Part shown: positions 50,554 to 59,414 of the stretch, piece after piece | Numbering within the stretch: position 1 is the first letter of the stretch | How the letters are laid out: each line of letters starts with the position of its first letter | Source: CAZCAC01 sp964496575 | GTDB taxonomy: Bacteria > Planctomycetota > UBA1135 > GCA-002686595 | Assembly: GCA_964496575.1 (NCBI GenBank) | Contig: CAZCAC010000027.1 | Span: 17,131-81,130, forward strand | Reading direction: 5' to 3' | Length of the DNA stretch: 64,000 bases | Program-made: the position numbers and the translations under genes | The notes under the pieces: generated by a model | What the model was told of the DNA's origin: nothing | Databases searched by the model: none | The model's input: the letters and a program-made list of their open reading frames with translations, nothing else

Positions 50554-52116
50554 CTACTGCAGATCCCCGGCCCCGGCCACCCGCAGAACCGGATACACGC
50601 CGCCCTCCGCGATCGAGTCGTCGAGGAAGTTCCACGCCGCCAGCCCGTCGGTCGACTGCGGCTCGAGCAGGTACACGGCCAGTGTCCCCAGCGGCTGCGC
50701 CGTGCGAACCAGCGTTGCGCCTTCCTCGAACGAGCGCATCTCGGTGGACGCGGTCACCTCGAAGGTGGTGTGTCGGTGCCCCTGGTACTCGCGGCGGGCG
50801 GGGCGGATCGACGTGACTCGATACTGCTCGACCTGTGCCGACCCGGCGAACGGTTCGATCGCGATGCCGTGTTGCCGGAGTTTCTCCACCACTGCCTCGC
50901 AGCCGGGCTCGATGAGGTAGGCGTAGGGCCGCCGAACGCTGACCGTCGCTTCGAAGCGCCCGAAGTGCACGACCTTGTAGTCCTTGGGCCGGTCGGTGGC
51001 GCGGCGCCGACCATTCTCGCCGACCTCCAGCTCGTAGCCGGGCAGCACCACCGGCCGCCGATAGGCCGCCACCTGGTGACGCAGGCCGACGACATCATCC
51101 GGCTGCGGGGCCAGGCCCGCCCTGGTGGTCTCAATCCGTGCGCTCTCGTGCAACTCCAGCACACGCTCGGCGTTCTCGCTCACGCATCCGAAGATCTCCC
51201 GCAGGAAGGCCCGCGTCGCCATCACTCGGTTCCTGTAGGTCGCGTACGCGTACGCCTCGGAGAGAATCGACATCTGTCCGCGCAAGCCGCGATACGGAGC
51301 TCCGTACCGCGGATCGGCGGAGTAGGTGGTCCAGGTCGTGTATTCGCGATCGAAGTTGCCATAGAAGAAGGAATCGTAGCCGGTCTGATTGCGCATCCTC
51401 CCGCGCACCGTCGGCAGCAGCTCGTCGCGCCCGAACGCGATCGATGGCTCGTACCCCGAAGGATTGTTCGGTGCCGAGTAGGTGAGCGTCATGCGATGCT
51501 GCGACCCGTTGGTCGTATGCGTATCGATCACCACGTGCGGATCCCACTCGTTCAAGAGCTTGACGAACGCCCGCGTCTCCGGCGCGTCCAGCTTGACCCA
51601 GTCGCGATTCAGGTCGAGCCCCTGCGCGTTGGCCCGCTGCCCCATCCCCTGCTCCGGCCCGACCTGGCCGCGGCGGTTCTTCGGATCCATCTCGTCGTTC
51701 CCGTCCGGGTTGTAGTTGGGCGCGAACAGGAATACGAGCTTCTCCAGCAGTGGGTGATCGGGAGTGGTGGCGAGCTGCCGGATGAGCATCAGGATCGCCT
51801 CCTTTCCGCACACCTCGCCCGCGTGGATGTTGCCGTAGGCGAAGACGATCGGCTTACCGCTGGCGTGCGCTTCCCCGGCGCTGCGCAGCGGCGGGTCGGC
51901 GAGGATCACCAGCGGGATCGACTTTCCCTCGTGCGAAGTGCCCAGCTCCCCGAGGACCACGAGCTCCGAGCGTTCTTCGATGCGCTGCAGCAGCTCGAGC
52001 ACCTGGGCCGAAGTCGAGGTGGCCTTGAACTCGCTCGCTTCAGCGACGGTGGCGAGATCATCAGGGGGGGTGGACTGCAGGGAGAGCGCGAGAGCCAGCG
52101 ACAGGATCGTGGACAT
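50554..52116 (-). CDS. Exported M14-family zinc carboxypeptidase
   Basis: The 520-residue protein has a short N-terminal hydrophobic segment (residues 2-15), a probable signal. The M14 fold shows His98-Ala-Gly-Glu101 (zinc HxxE), Asn-Tyr-Asn-Pro-Asp-Gly-Asn-Asp, Asp-Leu-Asn-Arg-Asp-Trp, Ile-Asp-Thr-His (third ligand) and Ile-Leu-Ser-Glu-Ala-Tyr for the general base. It should remove C-terminal residues from peptides or act on peptidoglycan-type substrates. Start ATG 52116 chosen because the upstream open frame is Arg/Ser-rich and unlike the family. It is divergent from the FG-GAP gene across 246 bases. Confidence 0.9.
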   Translation of the reverse strand: MSTILSLALALSLQSTPPDDLATVAEASEFKATSTSAQVLELLQRIEERSELVVLGELGTSHEGKSIPLVILADPPLRSAGEAHASGKPIVFAYGNIHAGEVCGKEAILMLIRQLATTPDHPLLEKLVFLFAPNYNPDGNDEMDPKNRRGQVGPEQGMGQRANAQGLDLNRDWVKLDAPETRAFVKLLNEWDPHVVIDTHTTNGSQHRMTLTYSAPNNPSGYEPSIAFGRDELLPTVRGRMRNQTGYDSFFYGNFDREYTTWTTYSADPRYGAPYRGLRGQMSILSEAYAYATYRNRVMATRAFLREIFGCVSENAERVLELHESARIETTRAGLAPQPDDVVGLRHQVAAYRRPVVLPGYELEVGENGRRRATDRPKDYKVVHFGRFEATVSVRRPYAYLIEPGCEAVVEKLRQHGIAIEPFAGSAQVEQYRVTSIRPARREYQGHRHTTFEVTASTEMRSFEEGATLVRTAQPLGTLAVYLLEPQSTDGLAAWNFLDDSIAEGGVYPVLRVAGAGDLQ

Positions 52117-52362
52117 GAGAACCTCGGAAGGGGCGTGAAACGGGGATCGACTTCCGGGGCGGATCGTACCACCGGCAGCCGGCCTTGACCGGCGATCGAT
52201 GCGGGACGATCGAGCGCCGACAGGAATCCAACACGAGGACTCGCACCCCGCAGGGTCGGTGCCAGCAGCTTCGGCCTGGCCGACGGTACCGAAAACACGA
52301 AAGCGCCCTAGAATCGTAGGTGGCACGTCCCGCTCGAACCCGTCTCACCCGGAGTAGATGAC

Positions 52363-54318
52363 ATGCTCTCGAGCTCTCTGCGGATCGCCGCGCTGCCATT
52401 GCTCTGCTGCTGCGTCCTGGCCCAGGGCTCCCGCACGATCACCCAGCAGGCCTACCTCAAGGCCTCCGACTCCGACTGGCTCGATCACTTCGGGGAAGCC
52501 GTGGCGGCCTCGGGCGACACGGTCGTGGTCGGGGCGATCTACGAGCAGAGCGACGCGGACGGGGTGAACGGAGATGACGGGAACAACAGCGCCGACGAAG
52601 CCGGTGCGGCCTACGTCTTCGTGCGCGACGGGACGGCGTGGAGCCAGCAGGCCTACCTCAAGGCATCGAACTCCGATCACAGCGACTACTTCGGAACCTC
52701 GGTGGCGATCGACGGCGATACCCTAGTCATCGGCGCGATCGGGGAGCGCAGCAACGCCACCGGCGTGAATGGTGACCAGAGCGACAACAGCACCTTCTAC
52801 GCCGGCGCGGCCTACGTGTTCGTGCGCAGCGGGACGACCTGGAGCCAGGAGGCCTACTTGAAGGCCTCCAACACCGACCCCTGGGACCATTTCGGCGCTT
52901 CCGCCGCCATCTCGGGCGACACGGTGGTGATCGGAGCTCACGACGAGAACAGCAGCGCCACTGGTGTCGACGGGGACCAGAGCGACAACAGCGCCAACAA
53001 TGCCGGTGCGGTGTACGTGTTCGTGCGCAACGGGACGACGTGGAGCCAGCAAGCCTATCTCAAGGCTTCCAACACCGACAAGGCGGATATCTTCGGAGCG
53101 GCGGTCGCGCTGACCAGTAACACGTTGGCGGTGGGAGCTCCTGGTGAGCAGAGCGGCGCGACCGGCGTGAATGGAAACCAGGGCGACGACAGCACCATCG
53201 CCGCCGGAGCCGTCTACGTTTTCGGTCGGAGCGGGACCACCTGGAGCCAGAACACCTACATCAAGGCTTCCAATACGGATTCCGGCGACGGCTTCGGGCG
53301 TCCCCTGGGCATCGCGGCTGACTTGCTGGTGGTTGGAGCCTCCAGCGAGCGCAGTGACGCCACCGGAGTGAACGGCGACCAGGACAATAACAACGCCCTG
53401 CACGCCGGAGCTGCCTATCTCTTCGAACGCAGCGGTACGAGCTGGAGTCAGAAGGCCTATCTCAAGGCCTCGAATACCGATGCCTCCGACTACTTCGGCG
53501 GGTCCGTCTCCGCGTCCGCGCACCGGGTTGCGATCGGGGCATACCTCGAGGACAGCAGCGCCACGGGGATCGACGGCGATCAAGGCGACAACAACGCCAA
53601 CGCGGCGGGGGCTGCCTACGTGTTCGAGCGGTACCTCGCGAGCTGGGTCCAGGTGCACTACGTCAAGGCGTCCAATACCGATCCGAACGACGCCTTCGGC
53701 CATTCCGTCGCCCTGGCGGGTAATCTACTCGTGGTGGGAGCGTGGGGAGAAGCCAGCAATGCTACCGGGGTCAACGGCGATCAGAGCAACAACTTTCTTG
53801 GGGCGAGCGGGGCGGCCTACGTCTTCGAGCTGGATGATCCCTCGCTGAGCTGGCCGTACTGCTTCGGCGACCCCGGCAGCGGGACGCCCTGCCCTTGCGG
53901 CAACGACAACGACGGCAGTGTTCCGGAGTCCGGCTGCGCCAATGGCATGCACGCCTCGGGGGCGAAGCTCGACGGCAGCGGCACCGCCAGCCTCGCCGGC
54001 GACACGCTCGTCTTCTCCTGCACCGGGCTCGAGCCGGGCAACGCCGGTCTGCACTTCCAGGCCAACAACGACCGCTCCCCCGGCGTACCCTGGGGTGACG
54101 GGTTGAGCTGCGCGGGCGGCGGCCTCAAGAGGCTGCAGCTGCGCATCGCCGACGGTCTCGGCACTTCCGCCACCACGATCGGCATCAGCGCGAAGGTGGG
54201 CAACATCGTGGCCGGGGATACGAAGTATTATCAGTGCTGGTATCGCAACCCGACCGGCTCACCGTGTGGTCATGAGTTCAACGCCTCCAATGGTCTGGCG
54301 GTCTACTGGATCCCCTGA
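52363..54318 (+). CDS. Exported seven-bladed FG-GAP propeller protein with CFG domain
   Basis: The 651-residue protein has a signal peptide (1-21). Residues 26-490 are seven repeats of about 65 residues, each starting (Ala/Thr/His)-Tyr-(Leu/Ile/Val)-Lys-Ala-Ser-(Asn/Asp)-x-Asp and containing Phe-Gly, Asp-Thr-(Val/Leu)-Val-(Val/Ile)-Gly-Ala and Ala-Gly-Ala-Ala-Tyr-Val-Phe. This is an FG-GAP beta-propeller. Gly-Val-Asn-Gly-Asp-Gln loops suggest Ca2+ sites. Residues 499-651 are the CFG domain. Repeats are nearly identical in places, indicating recent internal duplication. A binding or adhesive role is likely. ATG 52363 begins the signal. Confidence 0.93.
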   Translation: MLSSSLRIAALPLLCCCVLAQGSRTITQQAYLKASDSDWLDHFGEAVAASGDTVVVGAIYEQSDADGVNGDDGNNSADEAGAAYVFVRDGTAWSQQAYLKASNSDHSDYFGTSVAIDGDTLVIGAIGERSNATGVNGDQSDNSTFYAGAAYVFVRSGTTWSQEAYLKASNTDPWDHFGASAAISGDTVVIGAHDENSSATGVDGDQSDNSANNAGAVYVFVRNGTTWSQQAYLKASNTDKADIFGAAVALTSNTLAVGAPGEQSGATGVNGNQGDDSTIAAGAVYVFGRSGTTWSQNTYIKASNTDSGDGFGRPLGIAADLLVVGASSERSDATGVNGDQDNNNALHAGAAYLFERSGTSWSQKAYLKASNTDASDYFGGSVSASAHRVAIGAYLEDSSATGIDGDQGDNNANAAGAAYVFERYLASWVQVHYVKASNTDPNDAFGHSVALAGNLLVVGAWGEASNATGVNGDQSNNFLGASGAAYVFELDDPSLSWPYCFGDPGSGTPCPCGNDNDGSVPESGCANGMHASGAKLDGSGTASLAGDTLVFSCTGLEPGNAGLHFQANNDRSPGVPWGDGLSCAGGGLKRLQLRIADGLGTSATTIGISAKVGNIVAGDTKYYQCWYRNPTGSPCGHEFNASNGLAVYWIP

Positions 54319-54340
54319 AGGCGCTCGTTCAATGAGGCTA

Positions 54341-54370
54341 GCCCCCTCGCTCTGCGGGAATGGAGGGGGC
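54341..54370 (+). terminator. GC-rich hairpin after the FG-GAP gene
   Basis: GCCCCCTC (54341-54348) pairs with GAGGGGGC (54363-54370) across a 14-base loop, 23 bases after the stop. The remaining bases up to 54543 show no gene. Confidence 0.6.
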
Positions 54371-54543
54371 GGGTGGCCGATCACGTAAGGAAAGTGGCCG
54401 CAAATCGTCCGAGTCAACGACGCGGCTCCGAATCCAGGTTAGACTCGACTCGTACTATCGCCACTCTGCGGCCTTCGCGACCCAGCCCGGAGACCGCCAG
54501 AACTCGCTACGGGGCGAATCGACCCCGGATTGCAGGAGACAAT

Positions 54544-56025
54544 ATGAGGACGCTGCTGACCCTGGCCGCCCTGGTGGGCCTGACCAGCCCGACCATGGCC
54601 CAGATGCCTCTCGAGGATTTCGACGGCGGAACGTGGCCGCCCGCGGGATGGGTGGTCATCGACAATATCGGCAATGGACAGAGCTGGGACACCAGCTCCG
54701 CCTTCAGCCACGGCAACCTCGCCGGCTCGGGCGAGTGCGCGGCGATCGACAGCGACGACTACGGTACGGTCCCGATCGACGGCGAGTTGCACACTCCCGT
54801 CTTCGACATCCCGGCCGCGGGCCTCGGACTGGCTTTCGATCACCATCTCAGGCACCTGTCCCCCGAATTCGCCGATGTCGACCTCAGCGTGAGCGGCGGT
54901 CCCTGGACGAACCTGGTGCAGTACGCCAGCGACATTACCGGACACGTGGAGCTAGACCTCTCCGCCTACGCCGGAGCCACGAACTGCCAGGTACGTTTCC
55001 ACTACTACAACGCCAACTACGAGTGGTACTGGCACGTCGACAACGTCGAGGTCATCGTTCTCCCGCCGCCTCCGGTCCACATCTGGTTCGAGGACTTCGA
55101 TGGTGGCCCGTGGCCACCTGCGGGGTGGACGATCGTCGACAACATCGGCAACGGGCAGAGCTGGGACACGAGCTCCGCCTTCACGCACGGCAATGCGGCT
55201 GGCCAGGGAGAGTGCGCCGCGATCGACAGCGACGACTACGGAACCGTTCCCATCGACGGTGAGCTCATCACCCACTCGTTCGACGTTCCTGCCGTGGGAT
55301 TGACCCTCGAGTTCGATCACTACTTCGACTGGCTCGGCCCCGAGTACGCAGACGTCGACATCCGGGTCGCTGGAGGCGCCTGGACCAACCTGTTGCAGTA
55401 CACCGCCGACACCGGTGGACATGAGGTCATCGACATGGATCCCTACGTCGGGATGGACGTCGAGATCCGCTTCCACTACTACAACGCCAATTGGGAGTGG
55501 TACTGGCACGTCGACAACGTGGGCCTGATCTCGGGCGCCGGCTCCGGGATTCCGTACTGCTTCGGTGATCCGGGCAGCGGCACTCCGTGCCCGTGCGGCA
55601 ACGAGAACGACGGCAGCGTCCCTGGTTCGGGGTGCGCGAACGGCGTCTTCGCCTCGGGGGCGAGGCTGACCGGATCCGGCCTGCCCAGCATCAGCGCCGA
55701 CTCGCTGGTCCTCTCCTGCTCCGGCCTGGAACCGAACGGCATTTGCCTCTATTTCCAGGCGAACAACGACCTCTCTCCGGGCAACGTCTGGGGCGACGGG
55801 TTGCAGTGCGCCGGGGGGCAGCTGAAGCGGCTCGGGGTTCGCGTCTCCGATGCGAGTGGCCTCTCCGACACCACCGGCTACCCGCTGCCGATCTCGGTCA
55901 AGGCGGGCAACGTTCTCGCCGGGGACACCAAGTACTATCAGTGCTGGTACGCCAACCCGACCGGCTCGCCCTGCTCGACCGACTTCAATGCCTCCAATGG
56001 CTACTCCGTGACCTGGGTGCCTTGA
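54544..56025 (+). CDS. Exported tandem choice-of-anchor-J protein with CFG domain
   Basis: The 493-residue protein has a signal peptide (1-20). Residues 22-175 and 185-330 are two copies of a choice-of-anchor J type beta-sandwich (Glu-Asp-Phe-Asp-Gly-Gly, Trp-Pro-Pro-Ala-Gly-Trp, Asp-Asn-Ile-Gly-Asn-Gly-Gln-Ser-Trp-Asp, Phe-His-Tyr-Tyr-Asn-Ala-Asn, Trp-Tyr-Trp-His-Val-Asp-Asn). The copies are nearly identical, a recent duplication. Residues 338-493 are the CFG domain. Family members with anchor-J domains usually carry a separate C-terminal sorting signal, and here the CFG domain sits where that signal would be. ATG 54544 begins the signal peptide. Confidence 0.92.
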   Translation: MRTLLTLAALVGLTSPTMAQMPLEDFDGGTWPPAGWVVIDNIGNGQSWDTSSAFSHGNLAGSGECAAIDSDDYGTVPIDGELHTPVFDIPAAGLGLAFDHHLRHLSPEFADVDLSVSGGPWTNLVQYASDITGHVELDLSAYAGATNCQVRFHYYNANYEWYWHVDNVEVIVLPPPPVHIWFEDFDGGPWPPAGWTIVDNIGNGQSWDTSSAFTHGNAAGQGECAAIDSDDYGTVPIDGELITHSFDVPAVGLTLEFDHYFDWLGPEYADVDIRVAGGAWTNLLQYTADTGGHEVIDMDPYVGMDVEIRFHYYNANWEWYWHVDNVGLISGAGSGIPYCFGDPGSGTPCPCGNENDGSVPGSGCANGVFASGARLTGSGLPSISADSLVLSCSGLEPNGICLYFQANNDLSPGNVWGDGLQCAGGQLKRLGVRVSDASGLSDTTGYPLPISVKAGNVLAGDTKYYQCWYANPTGSPCSTDFNASNGYSVTWVP

Positions 56026-56047
56026 TCCAGGGGGAGAGCGCCGATCT

Positions 56048-56090
56048 CCGGCGGCTCCGATCCCGCTTCCTGCGGAGACGGAGCCGCCGG
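56048..56090. terminator. Two-way hairpin between convergent genes
   Basis: CCGGCGGCTCCG (56048-56059) and CGGAGCCGCCGG (56079-56090) are perfect 12-base arms with a 19-base loop, followed by TTT. It lies in the 67-base gap between the anchor-J gene and rhombosortase. Confidence 0.8.
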
Positions 56091-56092
56091 TT

Positions 56093-56713
56093 TCATCGAC
56101 TCGCGGGCAGGCCCCTCGTGGTCGATCCGAGACCGAGGGTAGAACCACGGAGGATGGAACCGACCACGCCGCCCGCTCCGACGATCGCACCGACCAGGTG
56201 AGCGCCGTGCAGCACCGGGCCGCCCATGTCGATTCCGGTGGTGAAGATCGAGGCTCCCGAGAACGTCTCCAGCATCGCCTTGGCCAGCGTTCCCAGGACC
56301 AGGCTCCAGGCGACGGCTCTCCGGATCCCCCGCCCCTCGAGCGCCAGCTGTCCGGCGATCCACACGACCAGGGCGTGCAGTACTCCCGAGAGGCCGTAGT
56401 AGTGCTCCAGGTCCGGATACGCGGCGAGCAGCCCCAGGCTGATCACCGGCGGCATCCAGAGGAGCAACCAGCGCACGCGGAAGAAGAGCACCAGCAGCGC
56501 GGCGACGCTCACGTCGAAGGCGAAGTGCGCGAGGCTCGCGTGGTACAGGTGACCGGTCCACAGGCGCCAGAGCTCGCCGCCGGCCAGCGCGCCGCGATCG
56601 AGCACCGCGAGCCCGGGCACGGCACCCGCCGCCAGGGCCAGGAGAACCAGGGCGGCGGCGCCGAGCAGGCGGGCGCCTTTCCAGCGCCCGCCCTTCTTCT
56701 CCGGTCGGCTCAT
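56093..56713 (-). CDS. rrtA: Rhombosortase-like rhomboid intramembrane serine protease
   Basis: The 206-residue protein has six predicted helices and the rhomboid catalytic Gly-Leu-Ser-Gly (Ser109) with His172 in Gly-Ala-His-Leu-Val-Gly, plus the Trp-Arg-Leu-Trp-Thr-Gly-His-Leu-Tyr-His-Ala-Ser-Leu-Ala-His segment typical of the rhombosortase branch. Rhombosortase cuts proteins with C-terminal GlyGly-CTERM tails. The ATG at 56713 overlaps the stop of the upstream VIT/vWA gene by four bases, and that protein carries such a tail, so the pair forms a dedicated processing unit. Confidence 0.88.
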   Translation of the reverse strand: MSRPEKKGGRWKGARLLGAAALVLLALAAGAVPGLAVLDRGALAGGELWRLWTGHLYHASLAHFAFDVSVAALLVLFFRVRWLLLWMPPVISLGLLAAYPDLEHYYGLSGVLHALVVWIAGQLALEGRGIRRAVAWSLVLGTLAKAMLETFSGASIFTTGIDMGGPVLHGAHLVGAIVGAGGVVGSILRGSTLGLGSTTRGLPASR

Positions 56714-58779
56714 CCCTGACGCTTCCTGCGGGATCGCGAGCCCGTGCAACCCAGGAGGATGAGGCCGAGGGCGCCGAACAGCTCGACGGGGCCGATCGCG
56801 CCGCCGCCGGAGCCTCCGCCTCCGCCGCTTCGACCGGCGCGGCTCGGCGCGTGCGAGGCCTGGTTGCCGCCGAGGGGCTGACTGCCCGTATGAACCTGCA
56901 CCGCGTTGCCGTGCTGGGCGCGCTGGCGAGCCGCGTCCTGCTCACGACCGCGCCGGTCCGCGTTGTCGCTGCCCAGCCCGTACGCCGCCTTGCGTCCTTC
57001 CTGGACGACCACCATCGAGGTGTGGTCGGTGACCAGACTGTAAGCGACGGCCATGTCGACGATCGCATCACGCGTCTCGCCCTCGCTCTTTCCATCGAGC
57101 CACTCGGCGCGCTCCAGGTCGGCGATCGCCGCCAGGGCGTAGAGCCGCTCCAGCTCGGGATTCGCCTGGTCGTACTCGGGGAGCTCGACCGGAACGCTCC
57201 ACATCCGCTTCTCGCCGGAGATGCGCGCGGAGAGGCTCAGCTCGCTCTCGCCGATTCGGTCGTAGCGACCGAAGACGACCAGCTGCTGGCCGAGGTAGAG
57301 GCTCGGCAGGCGCTTCGGGTGGACCACCGTCGCGCCCTTCAGCTCGAGCTCCAGTCCGTGCATCGCCTCGTGCGACATGCGCGTCCGGGCGAGCATCAGG
57401 TGGGCGCCGATCTCGTCCTGCATCGAGACGGACTTGGCGAAGCCGCCAGAGAGGGAGGCGAGGTCGCCGAGCAGGCGCTCGTTCGCGCCGTTGCCCATCA
57501 CGAAGGTGAAGAGGCGTGCGTCGTGCTTCTTGGCCATCTCGATGAAGTCCCGGTACTCGTGCGGCCCGGTGTTCGCCACGCCGTCGCTGACCAGGATGAT
57601 CGCGCAGGGGCGGTCGGCGTCGAGCCTCGCGTAGGCCATGTCCAGCGCGCCGAAGATGTTCGTTCCGCCGCCGGCGCAGATCGCCTCGACCGCGAGCCGG
57701 GCGTTCTCGGCGCGCGAGGTGCCCGGCTGCAGCCACTCGCGCGTCAGCGGCCGGGCGCCGTTGTCGAACTCGATGACCTGGAAGCGGTCGATCTGCCGCA
57801 GCCCGTCGATCGCCTGCACCACGCCGCGACGCAGGGCGCGGATCTTGTCCCCTTCCATCGAGCCGGAGGAGTCGAGCACGAACATCCAGTCGGTGCCGTT
57901 GGCGGTCTCTTCCAGGTCACCTCCGGGCGTGATCACCGCCATGAAGGTGCCCTCGCCCTGGTTCTGGTAGCGGCTGGTCAAGAGCTCGACGCGTGCGGGC
58001 ACGTTCTCCGCCAGCCGGTAGAAGAGCACGAAGTCTCGATCGAGGGTCGCCCCCTGACCGGTCCAGGACCCGCGCCACAGCTCTTCGTTCTCCTGATTGG
58101 AGGCGAAGCCGGCGTGGCTCGGACTGTGCAACCCGTCGACGGGGAAGCCGGTCTTCAGGGTGACGTCGATCTTCATCTCCCCTTGCACCTTCTTCTCCAT
58201 CGCCCAGAAGGACTGGTTCATCGTCACGTCGTCGGTGTTCCCTTCCTGGAGCGGGTAGAGGTACCGACCGACGCCCTGATCGATCTCCAGCGGCTGGAAG
58301 TAGACCACGCGGACCTTCACCTCACCGCGCGGCGGAACCGGAGTGACGGAGACGCGGTAGTCGAAGTAGCCGTTCTGCTCGGCGAGTGCGGACGACTCGC
58401 CGGCGGCCTTCTCTTCCTCGTAGATGCGCTTCGCTTCCTGCTTCTCGACGACCTCGCCGATCACCTGGATGTCGGCGATCCACATCGAGAGCTCGGAGAG
58501 GGAGGCTTCATCGGGCAGCGGAAAGGACCAGGTCGCCTCGAGCGCCTGATCGGTCGGGTTGTCGAGCACCTGGTCGATCGTCGTGGTGGCGAAGCCGTTG
58601 TTGAGCACGACGTCGACGTGGTGGGAGCGGATGTGCAGCTCGCCGGGCTTCGTCTCCAGCTCGGCGGCGAGCTGCGTCTCCGGCTCGTCCAGCGGTCGTC
58701 GCTCGTCCTGGGCTCCGGCGAGCCCGGCGAGCGGAATCAGGAGGGCCCCGAGGCCCAGAGCACTTTCCAGTAGCTTCAT
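56710..58779 (-). CDS. Exported VIT/vWA protein with GlyGly-CTERM-type tail
   Basis: The 689-residue protein has a signal peptide (1-23), an inter-alpha-trypsin (VIT) domain (about 45-175, with Phe-Ala-Thr-Thr-Thr-Ile, Ala-Lys-Arg-Ile-Tyr-Glu-Glu-Glu) and a von Willebrand A domain starting with the MIDAS Asp-Ser-Ser-Gly-Ser at 303-307. A low-complexity linker follows. The last 40 residues are a Gly-rich stretch, a hydrophobic helix (about 662-678) and the basic Arg-Ser-Arg-Arg-Lys-Arg end, the layout of a GlyGly-CTERM signal. It should be secreted, cut and released or anchored. The downstream rhombosortase is translationally coupled. Confidence 0.9.
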   Translation of the reverse strand: MKLLESALGLGALLIPLAGLAGAQDERRPLDEPETQLAAELETKPGELHIRSHHVDVVLNNGFATTTIDQVLDNPTDQALEATWSFPLPDEASLSELSMWIADIQVIGEVVEKQEAKRIYEEEKAAGESSALAEQNGYFDYRVSVTPVPPRGEVKVRVVYFQPLEIDQGVGRYLYPLQEGNTDDVTMNQSFWAMEKKVQGEMKIDVTLKTGFPVDGLHSPSHAGFASNQENEELWRGSWTGQGATLDRDFVLFYRLAENVPARVELLTSRYQNQGEGTFMAVITPGGDLEETANGTDWMFVLDSSGSMEGDKIRALRRGVVQAIDGLRQIDRFQVIEFDNGARPLTREWLQPGTSRAENARLAVEAICAGGGTNIFGALDMAYARLDADRPCAIILVSDGVANTGPHEYRDFIEMAKKHDARLFTFVMGNGANERLLGDLASLSGGFAKSVSMQDEIGAHLMLARTRMSHEAMHGLELELKGATVVHPKRLPSLYLGQQLVVFGRYDRIGESELSLSARISGEKRMWSVPVELPEYDQANPELERLYALAAIADLERAEWLDGKSEGETRDAIVDMAVAYSLVTDHTSMVVVQEGRKAAYGLGSDNADRRGREQDAARQRAQHGNAVQVHTGSQPLGGNQASHAPSRAGRSGGGGGSGGGAIGPVELFGALGLILLGCTGSRSRRKRQG

Positions 58780-58922
58780 GTCGATTCTCCTTGGCCGGGA
58801 TGTCCGGTTGCAGGAGGTTGCGCGGCTGGAGAGTGCTTCTGCGCGAATCTATGCGACTCGGATCAATAAGTGTAGATTAGCCATACTCGGGGCGTCCATG
58901 CCGCGACGGGAGCCCACTCCGG

Positions 58923-59357
58923 TCAGGAGCTCGCGCTCCTCGACCGGCGCCTGTGGGCGAGCCACAGGAAGACCGTGCCCCCCGCGATCCCCAGAGCCAT
59001 GTCGAGCAGGGTGTCGTCCAGCCCGACCTGCGCCTCGGTCAGCCCCAGTCGATCGGTGGTCCACTCCGCGAACTCCCAGAGGGCGGCCGCGGTGCAAACC
59101 GCGGTGAAGGCCAGGAGCAGCCGGCCAGTGTCGCTCGGTCGCCCCAGCACCGGAGTCGCGGCGGGGAGGGCGATAGCTCGCCAGATGAAGAAGGCGATCG
59201 CCACCCCTCCGAGCACGTGCATCGGAATGTCCAGCCCCGGCACGGCGAGGTAGGCCCCGAAACCACGCGAGAGCACGACGTGGAGCGAGAACACCACGAC
59301 GGGCGCCCAGCCGGCGGAGCGAATCGAGGTCGAGAGCCAGCGGATCAGTGCGTCCAT
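58923..59357 (-). CDS. Small membrane protein, DUF2238/VanZ-like
   Basis: The 144-residue protein has four predicted helices with a His-Val-Leu-Gly-Gly segment, Leu-Trp-Glu-Phe-Ala-Glu-Trp and Asp-Asp-Thr-Leu-Leu-Asp-Met-Ala-Leu-Gly-Ile-Ala-Gly-Gly, as in DUF2238/YjdF-like membrane proteins. Function is unknown. It is located between the VIT/vWA and UroD-like genes on the same strand, with 143 bases upstream of the former; no clear operon. Confidence 0.75.
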   Translation of the reverse strand: MDALIRWLSTSIRSAGWAPVVVFSLHVVLSRGFGAYLAVPGLDIPMHVLGGVAIAFFIWRAIALPAATPVLGRPSDTGRLLLAFTAVCTAAALWEFAEWTTDRLGLTEAQVGLDDTLLDMALGIAGGTVFLWLAHRRRSRSASS

Positions 59358-59414
59358 TCGGCTCGAAGATGGTATCAGTCCGCGGGAGGAACGGCAGCTC
59401 GGTCCCCGGCCTCT

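Noticed and set aside
52426..53830. Direct repeats in the FG-GAP gene as a mobile or CRISPR repeat
   Set aside because: The repeats are in-frame, about 195 bases each, and encode propeller blades.
1..56025. CFG domain as a PEP-CTERM, GlyGly-CTERM, LPXTG or type IX sorting signal
   Set aside because: There is no C-terminal hydrophobic helix with basic end and no LPXTG. The sequence and cysteines do not match type IX C-terminal domains, so it is treated as a separate domain.
56851..58773. 640-residue open frame on the plus strand
   Set aside because: It mirrors the VIT/vWA gene, whose domains, signal peptide and tail are clear on the minus strand.
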